Part shown: piece by piece, positions 35,903 to 45,059 of the stretch
How positions within the stretch are numbered: the first letter of the stretch is position 1
Layout: each line of letters starts with the position of its first letter
NCBI GenBank assembly: GCA_910579935.1
Contig: CAJTVQ010000004.1
Coordinates: forward strand, 62,001 to 126,000
Length of the DNA: 64,000 bases
DNA from: an uncultured Lachnospiraceae bacterium
GTDB lineage: Bacteria > Bacillota > Clostridia > Lachnospirales > Lachnospiraceae
Direction: 5' to 3'
The notes under the pieces: model-generated
What the model was told of the DNA's origin: nothing
Database searches by the model: none
What the model saw: the letters and a program-made list of their open reading frames with translations, nothing else
Made by a program: the position numbers and the translations under genes

Positions 35903-37394
35903 CGTCCCCTTCCTCCCGTTTTGAATGTTCCAGCCGCTGCGCCGGGATCATAATATCCACGCAGGTTCCTTCCCCTTTCACCGAATGGATTTCCATTCCG
36001 TACTGCATACCGAAATTCATACGGATACGCTCATTCACATTTGCCAGTCCAAAACCCTTCTTTGTCTCTTTGCAGGGACGGCTGATTTCCTCACGCAGCT
36101 TTTCCAGCTCTTCCTCTTCCATCCCGGCCCCATTATCACGTACGGAAAAATGAATCAGTTCTCCATCCTTTCCGCCTTCGATCATTACTTTCCCTTTCGC
36201 ACGTTTATATTTAATTCCATGATAAAGGGAATTCTCTACCAGCGGCTGAAGAGTCAGTTTCAGAATACGACAGTCATAGATTTCCGGGTCAATCGCTATC
36301 TCGTAATCCAATATATCCTGATAACGCACCTGCTGTATCTCCAAATAACTCCGGATATGCAGTTCCTCCTCCCTTATCGTAATATACTCCTTCCCTTTGC
36401 TGAGAACCAACCGGAAAAATTCCGACAGCGACACTACCATTCCTACCGCCCGTTCCGTATTATTTCCCTCAATCAGCCATATGATCGTGTCCAATGTATT
36501 ATAAAGAAAATGCGGATTAATCTGCTCCTGCAGAAGACGGAGTTCTGCATGGCGCATCTTCCTTTCGTCCTCTTTTATCTGCTTTACCATGATTTCCAGT
36601 TTTTCCGTCATATCATCCACGCTGTCCGACAAAACACCTATTTCGTCCATAGTGTTGATTTTTGCCCGCACGCTGAAATCCCCTTTTGAAATCTGTTCTG
36701 TAATGCTGCAGAGTTTTTCCAACGGATTCGTAATACTTTTTAATAACAGAAGTGTAATGATGATTACCACCGCTCCTATTACGGCAACTACTATCATACA
36801 AAATACGATAAATGAACTGACCTGCTCATTCAGCTGTGTCGTCAGACGTTCAATGCTCCTTGTCTGATAATAAATATAGTACTGAATATCATCCTGAATC
36901 AGTTCCGTCAGTATATAAATATTATTATCCAGCATTTTGACATTTTCGTCATATCTGCCGCCCTGTTCCACCTTGACGCGGATATCATTCACCCTGTCCT
37001 CCAGCGTATCGATATTCCGCAGCAGACTCTGAAGCCACACACGGCTCTCCCGATCCGTAGTAATTCCCATCAGGTCCGTAAATTCTTTGCGGAGTTCACC
37101 GATCAAAAGATAGGGGTCTTCCAACGCTTCATCTTCATGGATATTATCAAAAGAAACATATCCCACCACCAGCTTATAGATACTCTCATCCATTTCTTCT
37201 TTGAAATCTATATTGTAATTATTCGCCACTGTCATATTGCTGACTATATTGTCATATACATTGCGGTAATCTACCAATGCCGCGATCAGATAAACCGCAA
37301 TTCCCAGCAATGGCACCATCGCAGTTAGCACAAGCGCCAGCATTTTAACACGCAGCGGATATTTAATTTTCTTTCCCGTCTGCTGCCCTGTCAT
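35895..37394 (-). CDS. YesM-type sensor histidine kinase
   Basis: A 499-residue membrane kinase: one membrane segment near residue 25-45, an extracellular region of ~140 residues, a second segment near 195-220 (FIVFCMIVVAVIGAVVIIITLLLL), a HAMP domain, then the His_kinase domain with His295 in EQINPHFLYNTLDTIIWL and an ATP-binding domain with LQPLVENSLYHGI, DNGAGM and GFGLANVNERI. The ATG at 37394 has AGAAGG seven bases upstream. It lies 35 bases after the araR-like gene and overlaps the binding-protein gene, so the set is transcribed together. Confidence 0.92.
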   Translation of the reverse strand: MTGQQTGKKIKYPLRVKMLALVLTAMVPLLGIAVYLIAALVDYRNVYDNIVSNMTVANNYNIDFKEEMDESIYKLVVGYVSFDNIHEDEALEDPYLLIGELRKEFTDLMGITTDRESRVWLQSLLRNIDTLEDRVNDIRVKVEQGGRYDENVKMLDNNIYILTELIQDDIQYYIYYQTRSIERLTTQLNEQVSSFIVFCMIVVAVIGAVVIIITLLLLKSITNPLEKLCSITEQISKGDFSVRAKINTMDEIGVLSDSVDDMTEKLEIMVKQIKEDERKMRHAELRLLQEQINPHFLYNTLDTIIWLIEGNNTERAVGMVVSLSEFFRLVLSKGKEYITIREEELHIRSYLEIQQVRYQDILDYEIAIDPEIYDCRILKLTLQPLVENSLYHGIKYKRAKGKVMIEGGKDGELIHFSVRDNGAGMEEEELEKLREEISRPCKETKKGFGLANVNERIRMNFGMQYGMEIHSVKGEGTCVDIMIPAQRLEHSKREEGDDE

Positions 37395-37429
37395 CCATAT
37401 CCTTCTCCCCCGCAACACCCAAACGCCTG

Positions 37430-38521
37430 TCACTGCCGTCCGTCCAGTATCCTGACCGAATCCCTCACCACGATTTGCGCCTCAAACTCGTAGGTGGCAT
37501 CAAATGCCGGATTCTCTATCATCTGCAAAAGGTTCAGAGCCGCCTTTTCGCCCAGCCTGTCCATGGGATGCGGGATGGACGTCAGCGCCACATCACTAAG
37601 AACCGTCAGTTCAGAATCATCGACACTTACAATGGAAATATGTTCCGGAACCCCGATACCTTCCTTTTCCAATACCTGCACAAATTCAAATGCGATCTGG
37701 TCATTATAACATACCACGGCAGAACAACTGCCAAATCTGTTCAGAATCATGTCTCTGCACTCTTCCAGATTCATCATGCCTACCGTATCCACCCATATAA
37801 TGTGGGAATCATCCTCTTCCATGCCTGCTTCTTTCAGCGCTTCCAAATATCCGGCATACCTCAGATGCCCCTGCCCGTCATCCAGTTTAAAAATCCCCCC
37901 TATTTTCCGATGGCCACAGTCCAGCAGATACTTTGCGGCTTTGTATCCTGCCATTTTATCATTCAGCGATACGTGAGGAATCGGAAGCAGAGGATAATAG
38001 CTGTTGATAAAAAGAACCGGAATACCCTTTGCCTGCAGTTTTTCATACAGTGCCAGATTGGGATTGGGGATTCCGCTTTTGGTTGTTTCCATGATCACAC
38101 CGGCCACTTCATCCCGGCTTAAAATATCCTCCAATATAGTTCTTTCCCTGCCAATCTGGTTATTCGTAAACGCGATCTGCACGGAATAACCATTCTCAAA
38201 CAAGATATTCTCTATCCCCTGAATGGTTTTGGGGAAAATATAACCATCCACATAGGTAGTAACTACGGAAATCCTTGTTTTATTTTTCAGGTTTGTCTGC
38301 CGCCTGTCGTTAATATATGTCCCGCTGCCCTGTCTGCGAACCAGTACCCCTTCGCTTTCCAGTACGCTTATGGCATGACGCACTGTCTGTCTGCTCAGCC
38401 GGAACTTCTCTTTCAGCTCATTTTCCGAATACATTTTCTGTCCCGGCAGGAATTTCCCCGATTCCACCTGTCCCCGTATCCAATTAACCAGCTCCATATA
38501 TTTCGGTTGATTTTTCCCCAC
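37430..38521 (-). CDS. araR: AraR-like arabinose-responsive GntR/LacI regulator
   Basis: A 363-residue hybrid regulator. The GntR winged helix is at residues ~5-72 (LPGQKMYSENELKEKFRLSRQTVRHAISVLESEGVLVRRQGSGTYI), and the rest is a LacI-type effector domain (ISVVTTYVDGYIFPKTIQGIENILFENGYSVQIAFTNNQIGRE, NPNLALYEKLQAKGIPVLFINSYYP). This match to Bacillus AraR is stronger than that of the paralogue at 32106. It follows the ChvE/GguAB-type importer and precedes the sensor operon on the same strand. The TTGTAC palindromes before the importer and araA are its likely targets (inference). Confidence 0.82.
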   Translation of the reverse strand: MGKNQPKYMELVNWIRGQVESGKFLPGQKMYSENELKEKFRLSRQTVRHAISVLESEGVLVRRQGSGTYINDRRQTNLKNKTRISVVTTYVDGYIFPKTIQGIENILFENGYSVQIAFTNNQIGRERTILEDILSRDEVAGVIMETTKSGIPNPNLALYEKLQAKGIPVLFINSYYPLLPIPHVSLNDKMAGYKAAKYLLDCGHRKIGGIFKLDDGQGHLRYAGYLEALKEAGMEEDDSHIIWVDTVGMMNLEECRDMILNRFGSCSAVVCYNDQIAFEFVQVLEKEGIGVPEHISIVSVDDSELTVLSDVALTSIPHPMDRLGEKAALNLLQMIENPAFDATYEFEAQIVVRDSVRILDGRQ

Positions 38522-38530
38522 TATTTATTT

Positions 38531-38555
38531 CGGGCAGCTTAAAATAAGCTGCCCG
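38531..38555 (-). other. Hairpin between importer permease and araR
   Basis: Perfect 10-bp stem CGGGCAGCTT/AAGCTGCCCG with a 5-base loop. No T-run follows on either strand, so it is more likely an RNA-processing or stabilising hairpin than a terminator. Confidence 0.55.
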
Positions 38556-38580
38556 CCTCCTTATCCCATATTTGTCATGT

Positions 38581-39753
38581 TTATTTGCTGTTCTTTCTCT
38601 TGGATAAGATATCTACCGTTACGGCTCCCAAAAGAACCGCGCCTTTTACAATTTTCTGAATATCCGTAGACCAGCCGTACATGGACATACCATTGTTCAG
38701 GATACCCATAATGAATGCACCGACTACCGCACCCATAATCGTACCTGCACCGCCGGCTACTGCCGCACCGCCGATATAACAGGAAGCAATGGCATCCATT
38801 TCAAATCCGTCGCCTGCTTTCGGTGTGGAAGACCCGTTACGGGAACAGAGAACAATACCTGCTACCGCGCTTAAAATTCCCATGTTCGTATATACCCAAA
38901 AGAATACTTTCCTCGTATCAATACCGGAAAGCCTTGCCGCCTTCGCATTGCCGCCAAGCGCGTATATCTGGCGTCCGGCTACCGTCTTGCTCGTAATGAA
39001 TACGTAAATTCCTACCAAAGCCACCATGATGACAAGCACAAACGGAAGACCGTTATGGCGTGCCAGCTTATAGAAGAAAAACCATATTATAAATATCAGT
39101 ACTGCCAGTTTTAAAACTACCTGCCACATGGGGTTTAACGGGAAATCATATTTTTTCTTTGTAGCAATGCTTTTCATTTCCGCAATAATTATCATTGCCG
39201 TCGCAGCGGCCGCCACAATAATACTGATCAAATCTATGGTACCGTCCCCAAACGGAATTTTCGCGGTAGGCAGGAAACCAGCCCCGATGTACACAAAATC
39301 CGCAGAGAAGGGGCCCTTGGTCTGTGCATGGAGTAAGGTGTAAGTAAGACCGCGGCCCATCAGCATGGTTGCCAGCGTTACCACGAAAGGCGGTATATCC
39401 AGATATGCGATAAAGAATCCTGCAAACATACCTACCAGCAGTCCGATGACAAGAGCCGCCAAAATGGCAACCCACATGTTCAGCTTGTAGTCCACCAGCA
39501 TAATACCGACCGTAGCGCCGGTCAGGGCAACCACGGAACCCACACCCAGGTCTACGTTACCGGTTAAAACGCAAAGCAGCATACCTACCGCAAGAATTAC
39601 TACATAACTGTTCTGCATGATCAGATTATTAATATTGGCGGGAGATAAATTCTTTCCCCCTGTCATTATAGCAAAAACCACATAAATTGCAATAAGGGCA
39701 AGAAACATACCGTACTGTTTCATGTCGAGATTTACTACTTTCTTCTTATTCAT
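38581..39753 (-). CDS. Sugar ABC permease, GguB/XylH type
   Basis: Membrane subunit of a ChvE-GguAB-like monosaccharide importer. The 390 residues give about ten to eleven membrane segments, with VVILAVGMLLCVLTGNVDLGVGSVVALTGA and IPPFVVTLATMLMGRGLTYTLL as the conserved core, and the long loop plus extra segments of the XylH/GguB branch. EMDAIASCYIGGAAVAGGAGTI is near the C-terminus. The ATG at 39753 is preferred, overlapping the ATPase gene by eight bases. Related systems import galactose, glucose, xylose and arabinose. Confidence 0.88.
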   Translation of the reverse strand: MNKKKVVNLDMKQYGMFLALIAIYVVFAIMTGGKNLSPANINNLIMQNSYVVILAVGMLLCVLTGNVDLGVGSVVALTGATVGIMLVDYKLNMWVAILAALVIGLLVGMFAGFFIAYLDIPPFVVTLATMLMGRGLTYTLLHAQTKGPFSADFVYIGAGFLPTAKIPFGDGTIDLISIIVAAAATAMIIIAEMKSIATKKKYDFPLNPMWQVVLKLAVLIFIIWFFFYKLARHNGLPFVLVIMVALVGIYVFITSKTVAGRQIYALGGNAKAARLSGIDTRKVFFWVYTNMGILSAVAGIVLCSRNGSSTPKAGDGFEMDAIASCYIGGAAVAGGAGTIMGAVVGAFIMGILNNGMSMYGWSTDIQKIVKGAVLLGAVTVDILSKRKNSK

Positions 39754-41311
39754 GTTTACCATCCTTTCTGTTATGAGCCATAATACATTGCATAATCCTT
39801 TCCTGTGTCACTTCCTTTTTGTTCAGTTCCCCTGCAATCTCGCCTTCGTTAATGATATATACTCTGTCGCAGGTACCGATGATCTCCGGCATTTCGGAGG
39901 AAATGACGATCACTGCCTTACCGGCTTTTGCAAGTTCGTTAATTACACAATAGATTTCATACTTCGCGCCTACGTCAATACCACGCGTAGGCTCATCCAG
40001 GATCAGTACGTCCGGTTGCGTCAGCATCCACTTCGCCAATACCACTTTCTGCTGGTTACCGCCGGAAAGCGACCCTACTGTCTGGTTGATGGAATTCGCC
40101 TTCACATTGATTCTTTTCTTGTATTCTTCTGCCGCCACGATTTCATCGTTGCTGTTGACCACGCCTTTCTGGGAAAAGAAATTCCTAAGCGCAGCCATCG
40201 TCATGTTTCTCTTGATATCGTCGATCAGCACCAGTCCGTAATTTTTACGGTCTTCGGACACATACGCCAGTTTATTGTCAATAGCTTCCCTTACATTCCT
40301 GATATGTACTTCTTTTCCGTTGATAAAAAGACTGCCTGAGATTTTCTGCCCATAAGACCTTCCGAAGATACTCATGGCAAGCTCGGTCCTTCCGGCCCCC
40401 ATCAGTCCGGCAAGACCGACCACTTCGCCTGCCTTTACCTGAAGGTTTACATTCTTGATCATCTGCCGCTCGCCGTCGTCCGGATGGAACACATTCCAGT
40501 TCTTTACTTCAAAAATCGTCTTCCCTATCTTAACACCTTCCCTGACCGGATAGCGGTTGGTCAGTTCCCGTCCTACCATCCCCTTGATGATCCGGTCTTC
40601 GGAAAAGTCGTCCTTTCCTTTTTCCAGAGTTTCAATCGTATGACCGTCACGGATTACGGTAATGGAATCCGCAACATAACTGATTTCATTGAGCTTATGT
40701 GAAATAATGATGCTCGTAATCCCCTGTTTCTTCAAATCCAGCATGATTTCCAAAAGCTGGGCGCTTTCCTCGTCATTCAGCGCCGCAGTAGGCTCATCCA
40801 AAATAAGCAGTTCCACTTTCTTGGCCATTGCCTTGGCGATTTCGATCAACTGCTGCTTCCCCACTCCCAGACTTCCTACCGGAACGTTCACGTTTTCTTC
40901 GCCCAAACCTACCTTCTCCAGCATTTCGTGCGCTTTCTTTCTCGTTTCCGTCCAGTTGATCACCCCGCGTACAGAAGTTTGCTCATTCCCAAGAAATACG
41001 TTCTCCGCAACAGAAAGATACGGACTTAAGGCGAGCTCCTGATGGATGATTACGACCCCCTTCGCTTCGCTCTCCTTTATGTTATGGAATTTGCAGACTT
41101 TGCCGTCGTAAACAATATCCCCCTCGTAACTTCCGAAAGGGTAAACGCCCGACAAAACATTCATGAGGGTGGATTTACCTGCCCCGTTTTCCCCGCATAA
41201 CGCATGAATCTCCCCGCGCTTTACTTTGAGATTCACATCATCCAAAGCCTTGACGCCGGAGAATGCTTTTGTTATGTGATTCATTTCCAAGATATAATCA
41301 GACATCCGCAT
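39746..41311 (-). CDS. Sugar ABC transporter ATP-binding protein, GguA/MmsA type
   Basis: Duplicated ATPase of 521 residues. First domain: Walker A GENGAGKST near 42, signature SLGVGKQQLIEIAKA (degenerate, as usual for this group) and LILDEPTAALND. Second domain: GLMGAGRTELAMSIFG, LSGGNQQKVVLAKWML and LILDEPTRGIDVGAK. The HPDDGERQMIKNVNL insert is typical of GguA/MmsA. An AAAGGAA site precedes the ATG. It follows the binding protein after a strong hairpin. Confidence 0.9.
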   Translation of the reverse strand: MRMSDYILEMNHITKAFSGVKALDDVNLKVKRGEIHALCGENGAGKSTLMNVLSGVYPFGSYEGDIVYDGKVCKFHNIKESEAKGVVIIHQELALSPYLSVAENVFLGNEQTSVRGVINWTETRKKAHEMLEKVGLGEENVNVPVGSLGVGKQQLIEIAKAMAKKVELLILDEPTAALNDEESAQLLEIMLDLKKQGITSIIISHKLNEISYVADSITVIRDGHTIETLEKGKDDFSEDRIIKGMVGRELTNRYPVREGVKIGKTIFEVKNWNVFHPDDGERQMIKNVNLQVKAGEVVGLAGLMGAGRTELAMSIFGRSYGQKISGSLFINGKEVHIRNVREAIDNKLAYVSEDRKNYGLVLIDDIKRNMTMAALRNFFSQKGVVNSNDEIVAAEEYKKRINVKANSINQTVGSLSGGNQQKVVLAKWMLTQPDVLILDEPTRGIDVGAKYEIYCVINELAKAGKAVIVISSEMPEIIGTCDRVYIINEGEIAGELNKKEVTQERIMQCIMAHNRKDGKHE

Positions 41312-41339
41312 TGCTTCCTTTCTTTTATTTTTATAAAGT

Positions 41340-41370
41340 AAAACGGGCGGCGGAACTCAGCCGCCGCCCT
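41340..41370 (-). terminator. Attenuator hairpin after the ChvE-like gene
   Basis: GGGCGGCGG pairs with CCGCCGCCC (9 bp, 7-base loop), followed on the minus strand by GTTTTAC. The weak T-tract suggests partial termination, giving more binding-protein message than ATPase message. Confidence 0.75.
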
Positions 41371-41383
41371 TACCTTATCCAAA

Positions 41384-42547
41384 TTATTCTGCTAACTGTT
41401 CCGCTGTGTAGTAGCCGCCGCCGACAATGACTTCTTCGTAATTGTCTTTATCAACTGCAATCGGTGTGCACAGATAAGAAGGAACGGTGATGACACCATT
41501 GTTATACTGCTCGGTATCGTTAATTTCCGGTTCTGTGCCCTCAAGCACTGCCTGAACCATGGTTACACATTTATCTGCAAGGAGACGGGTATCTTTGTAA
41601 ATGGACATTGTCTGCTTGCCGCTGATAATATTTTTAACTGCCATAAGTTCTGCGTCCTGTCCGGTAACCAAAGGCCAGTTTGCCTCGGTATATCCTGCAC
41701 CTTCAAGGGCTGACTTAACGCCATATGCAAATCCGTCAAATGCAGTACATGCAATATCAAGGTCTTCATCCGCATAAAAACCGGTCAGATAGTTCTCGCA
41801 GTTCTGCTGCGCCGTTTCCTGAGACCATCTTAAGATACATGTATCATCAAAAGATGTCCTGCCCGACTTGCATACCAGTGTACCGTCATCCAAATACGGC
41901 TGTAATACTTCAATAATACCGTCATATAACATTTTTGCATTGTTGTCATCCGGTGAACCCATAAAGAATTCAATGGTATAGGACTCGCCTGCCGCTTTCG
42001 CTCCCGCAAGGTCTTTCTTTTCTTCAATGTACTTCGCAATGGCCGTACCAACACCCTTGTTGTCAAACGATGCATAATAAGAAACCGCATCGGTATTCTT
42101 GAGCAGACGGTCATACGCAATAATCGGAATACCCGCTTCTTTTGCCTGTGCCTCTACGTTTACGAGAGCGTCAGAGTCGATGGATGCGATAACCAGGCAG
42201 TTTGCGCCGCTGGCGATCATGTTCTCGACCTGGGATACCTGTGCCTGTATATCATCCTCCGCATACTGAAGATCCACTTCATAGCCAAGCGCTTCCAATT
42301 TTGCTTTCATGTTAGCGCCGTCATTGATCCATCTCTCGGATGACTGTGTGGGCATTGCCACGCCAACCTTCTTACCGCCGCCGGAAGCCGTGTCTGCCGG
42401 CGCCGCCGTATCCGCGGGCGCTGCCGTGTCTGCCGGTGCCGCCGTGTCCGTACTTGCTGCCGGAGCAGAACCGGAATCACCGCACCCAACCAATAACGTT
42501 GCTGCCATTGCCATGCTGAGCAAAGCGCTTAAAACTTTTCTTTTCAT
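41384..42547 (-). CDS. Multiple-sugar-binding lipoprotein, ChvE/XylF type
   Basis: Surface lipoprotein of the GguAB-like importer, 387 residues. The signal peptide ends at LLVGC; an AAPADT unit is then repeated three times in the linker. The binding fold starts near VGVAMPTQSSERWINDGANMKAKLEALGYEVDLQYAEDD and includes LVIASIDSDALVNVEAQAKEAGIPIIAYDRLLKNTDAVSYYASFDN and PLVTGQDAELMAVKNIISGKQTMSIYKDTR, all ChvE-like. Ligand is probably arabinose, xylose or galactose. First gene of an operon that may run through araR to the sensor genes. A well-formed promoter with AraR-type sites lies upstream. Confidence 0.9.
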   Translation of the reverse strand: MKRKVLSALLSMAMAATLLVGCGDSGSAPAASTDTAAPADTAAPADTAAPADTASGGGKKVGVAMPTQSSERWINDGANMKAKLEALGYEVDLQYAEDDIQAQVSQVENMIASGANCLVIASIDSDALVNVEAQAKEAGIPIIAYDRLLKNTDAVSYYASFDNKGVGTAIAKYIEEKKDLAGAKAAGESYTIEFFMGSPDDNNAKMLYDGIIEVLQPYLDDGTLVCKSGRTSFDDTCILRWSQETAQQNCENYLTGFYADEDLDIACTAFDGFAYGVKSALEGAGYTEANWPLVTGQDAELMAVKNIISGKQTMSIYKDTRLLADKCVTMVQAVLEGTEPEINDTEQYNNGVITVPSYLCTPIAVDKDNYEEVIVGGGYYTAEQLAE

Positions 42548-42579
42548 ACATTTTCCTCCCTTAATGAATGTATTAATAA

Positions 42580-42620
42580 CTTGTATTTACAAACCGCATA
42601 TTTAAACGGTATTGTACATA
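42580..42620 (-). promoter_or_regulatory. Leader operator-like sites of the ChvE-type operon
   Basis: ACTTGTAT-TTACAAAC (42580-42594 region) is an imperfect inverted repeat and ATTGTACATAAT (42611-42622 region) is a single half-site. Both lie between the start of transcription and the gene, where a repressor would block elongation or loop to the upstream palindrome. Confidence 0.45.
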
Positions 42621-42739
42621 ATAATAATTTGCCATGCCGCTTTTCATTTTTGTGCATTTCACACTATAACTTAGTGAATTTCTTTTATTTCGCCAGCATT
42701 TTTTCTTCATTTATAATTTTTCGCAAAGATTACATATAT

Positions 42740-42768
42740 ATACTATGACATATTTTATGCTTTGTCAA
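42740..42768 (-). promoter_or_regulatory. Sigma-A promoter of the ChvE-type importer operon
   Basis: On the minus strand a perfect -35 TTGACA (42763-42768), a 17-bp spacer and TAGTAT (42740-42745). The start would be near 42733, leaving a leader of about 185 nt. Confidence 0.75.
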
Positions 42769-42802
42769 TATAAAATATATAATTTTTGCACAAATATAAT
42801 AC

Positions 42803-42840
42803 AAAATCCCCAAGTTGTACATGTACAACTTGGGGATTTT
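42803..42840. promoter_or_regulatory. 38-bp perfect palindrome: terminator and probable AraR operator
   Basis: A perfect 19+19-bp palindrome centred between 42821 and 42822. Its outer part (AAAATCCCC) with flanking T-runs makes it a terminator for the chemoreceptor gene that ends at 42851. Its core AGTTGTACATGTACAACT resembles the TTGTAC-based AraR boxes of Bacillus. The centre is 56 bp upstream of the middle of the importer's -35 box. Termination is well supported; the operator role is inferred from the repeated geometry at two other promoters. Confidence 0.7.
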
Positions 42841-42850
42841 CATCTTATTC

Positions 42851-44653
42851 TTACTGCAACGTGTTTTCCAGTTTAAATTCTCCTACCATATCTTCCAACC
42901 GGCCGGTCAACCCCAGCAGCTTTCCGGTTGCATCAGAAACAGATTCCAGATTAGCGCTTTCCTCTGTTACCACGGCATTGATCTCGTTAATCTCTATAAC
43001 GCTTTCATCCGATACGTTCTGAATCTCACCCGCACTGGATACGGTATGTTCAATCTTTTCCATCAGGGTTTCCAGTTTGTCCATGATATCCTCAACCCTT
43101 CTGCCCACTTCTCCCGTACCGTCTTTGATCACCTCAAAGCTGCTGCGGGTTTCTGCCGTCATCTCATTCCCCTTCTGAAGATGCTGAAGGCTTTCCGCCA
43201 GTTTATCATTCATATGTTCGGATTCATCCTGTATCTTCTGAATCATGCCGCCGATCTCCTTTGCCGCATTCTGCGAATCATCCGCCAGCTTCCGGATTTC
43301 GTCTGCCACCACGGCAAACCCCCGTCCCGCTTCTCCCGCCCTTGCCGCCTCAATGGAAGCATTGAGCGACAGAAGATTGGTCTGGGAAGCAATCTCCGTA
43401 ATGGAATTCAGGGCTTCTGTCATATGTCTCGTATTTTCGCTAAATCTCGCAAAAACATCCGTTACTTCCTGAATGGAATCATTAATAACACTCAGCTGTT
43501 CTGTATAAGCAATGATTTTTCCCATTCCATTTTCCGCATTGATCTTCGTTTCTTCCGAATTGGTATAGATTTTTTCGGTATTGGCAATGATTACTCCCGA
43601 TACCTGTTCCATTTCCTGGATCTGCTCCGATATTTTTTTTACCTCATCCTGCTGCTTCTGCAGATGGAGCAGCATTTCCCCGACCGCCTCCGCAATCTGG
43701 GTACTGCCCTTGGAATTCTCTTCCACGCTTATATTCACGGTAGCGGTAGCCATTTTTAATTCCGCCACGCTTTCCAATACCTGCTGCAAAATACCCGATA
43801 TATTATTCTTCATCTTGTTAAACGCCAATGCCAAATGTCCGGTTTCATCCTTCGTCTTCACTACAATATCCGATCCTGACAAATCCCCGTCCGCAATGAC
43901 CGTAATCTTTCTCTTCAGCTCTTTAACAGGCTTCGTAATGTTTCTTGAAACCACTACCGCCACCATAAGCGATATAAGAACAGCTGCCGCGACTACCACT
44001 ATTAATGCGGAAAACAAATTTCGTGAATTTTCCTGTATCTTTTCCTGCAGGTCCTCACTTCTGCCAATCTCATATGTCAGCAGGTTATCCGCACTGGTTA
44101 CCAGAAAGGAAGTAGATGCATCCAGCCGCGCCGCCTGTTCCGAGGCTAATGAGGAATAGTTCTCCCCGGAAATATCTACAATTTCACCATACAATGTCAC
44201 GAACTTATCCACTTCAGAAGCAAGGCTTGCCAGCTGATTTCTGTTCTGGTTATACTCCGGCTTATCTTCTATATTATTACCGATATCCTCAATATACTGC
44301 TTCATGGTTTCCACTATTCCGGGATGACCGCTGTCCGCCACATTCCCGCCTGCCGCACACATATTCACAACCGTTCTCGCCACTTTGGTGCTGTTCGTTT
44401 TAATATATGTGATCTTACTGATATTTTCCAGTACATGCTCATACTGTTTATTATAATCCATGAATCGATTCATGGCAAAAGCGAGAAGTACGGAAAACAG
44501 AATGACAACTCCGAATATCAGCCCGTTGATTTTCATCCGTATTCCAATATTCCACGTTTTCTTTCCCTTCCCGTCTTTCTTTTCTATTTTTTTCATGCCT
44601 GCCTGATTTTTGTTTTCTGTTCTCTCTTCTTTCTTATTCCCCGCCCTTTTCAT
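42851..44653 (-). CDS. Methyl-accepting chemotaxis protein with extracellular four-helix sensor
   Basis: A 600-residue transmembrane chemoreceptor. A lysine-rich N-terminus (~38 residues) precedes a first membrane segment (LIFGVVILFSVLLAFAMNRF), an extracellular helical ligand region (~65-210), a second membrane segment (LFSALIVVVAAAVLISLMVAVVVS) and a HAMP domain. The signalling tip is EIASQTNLLSLNASIEAARAGEAGRGFAVVADEIRKLADD. The upstream promoter has a perfect TTGACA box and an inverted repeat of the kind found before the arabinose genes, so it may be induced with them. It ends in the 38-bp palindromic terminator. Confidence 0.92.
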   Translation of the reverse strand: MKRAGNKKEERTENKNQAGMKKIEKKDGKGKKTWNIGIRMKINGLIFGVVILFSVLLAFAMNRFMDYNKQYEHVLENISKITYIKTNSTKVARTVVNMCAAGGNVADSGHPGIVETMKQYIEDIGNNIEDKPEYNQNRNQLASLASEVDKFVTLYGEIVDISGENYSSLASEQAARLDASTSFLVTSADNLLTYEIGRSEDLQEKIQENSRNLFSALIVVVAAAVLISLMVAVVVSRNITKPVKELKRKITVIADGDLSGSDIVVKTKDETGHLALAFNKMKNNISGILQQVLESVAELKMATATVNISVEENSKGSTQIAEAVGEMLLHLQKQQDEVKKISEQIQEMEQVSGVIIANTEKIYTNSEETKINAENGMGKIIAYTEQLSVINDSIQEVTDVFARFSENTRHMTEALNSITEIASQTNLLSLNASIEAARAGEAGRGFAVVADEIRKLADDSQNAAKEIGGMIQKIQDESEHMNDKLAESLQHLQKGNEMTAETRSSFEVIKDGTGEVGRRVEDIMDKLETLMEKIEHTVSSAGEIQNVSDESVIEINEINAVVTEESANLESVSDATGKLLGLTGRLEDMVGEFKLENTLQ

Positions 44654-44897
44654 CCTAAGCCCCGCCTTTCCTGTGCTTGCTTCTTTTCTATTTCCGCCTC
44701 TGTTCGTTTCCCTGTCATTTTCTCAGGTTTTATTCTTTGTTGTTCGTACAATTTAATCTTCTTGTCTTCCCAGGACACTATATTTTGTGGTTCATTCTTC
44801 TCGTTTAACTATATATTTTATACAATACGCCCCTTATTCTTCCGTCATTTTTATATTGTTTTAATCCTTTTTTATATATTTTTTAGTTATTATGTAT

Positions 44898-44926
44898 ATG
44901 ATATGCTATTTATTGCCTCTTGTCAA
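44898..44926 (-). promoter_or_regulatory. Sigma-A promoter of the second chemoreceptor
   Basis: On the minus strand TTGACA (44921-44926), a 17-bp spacer and TATCAT (44898-44903). The start near 44891 leaves a leader of about 240 nt of T-rich (plus strand) DNA in which I see no other feature. Confidence 0.7.
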
Positions 44927-44968
44927 TGTTTATAACACAAAATGTGCACAGTCCGACGGTTGTTCTAT

Positions 44969-44986
44969 ACTTGTATGTATACAAGT
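44969..44986. promoter_or_regulatory. Inverted-repeat operator before chemoreceptor and peptidase
   Basis: ACTTGTAT-GT-ATACAAGT, 8-bp arms with a 2-bp centre. It is centred 54 bp upstream of the middle of the chemoreceptor -35 box and about 80 bp before the divergent DUF885 peptidase. It shares its half-site with the TACAAGT repeats at 31780-31818 and its layout with the palindrome at 42803. Confidence 0.6.
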
Positions 44987-45059
44987 TTGGCAATAAGGAT
45001 TCTCTCATTTTTACCCGGCCTATATCATATATTAAAAGAAACAACATCAGGTAATTCCA

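Noticed and set aside
38531..38555. Terminator between importer and araR
   Set aside because: Strong stem but no T-run on either strand, so reported only as a hairpin.
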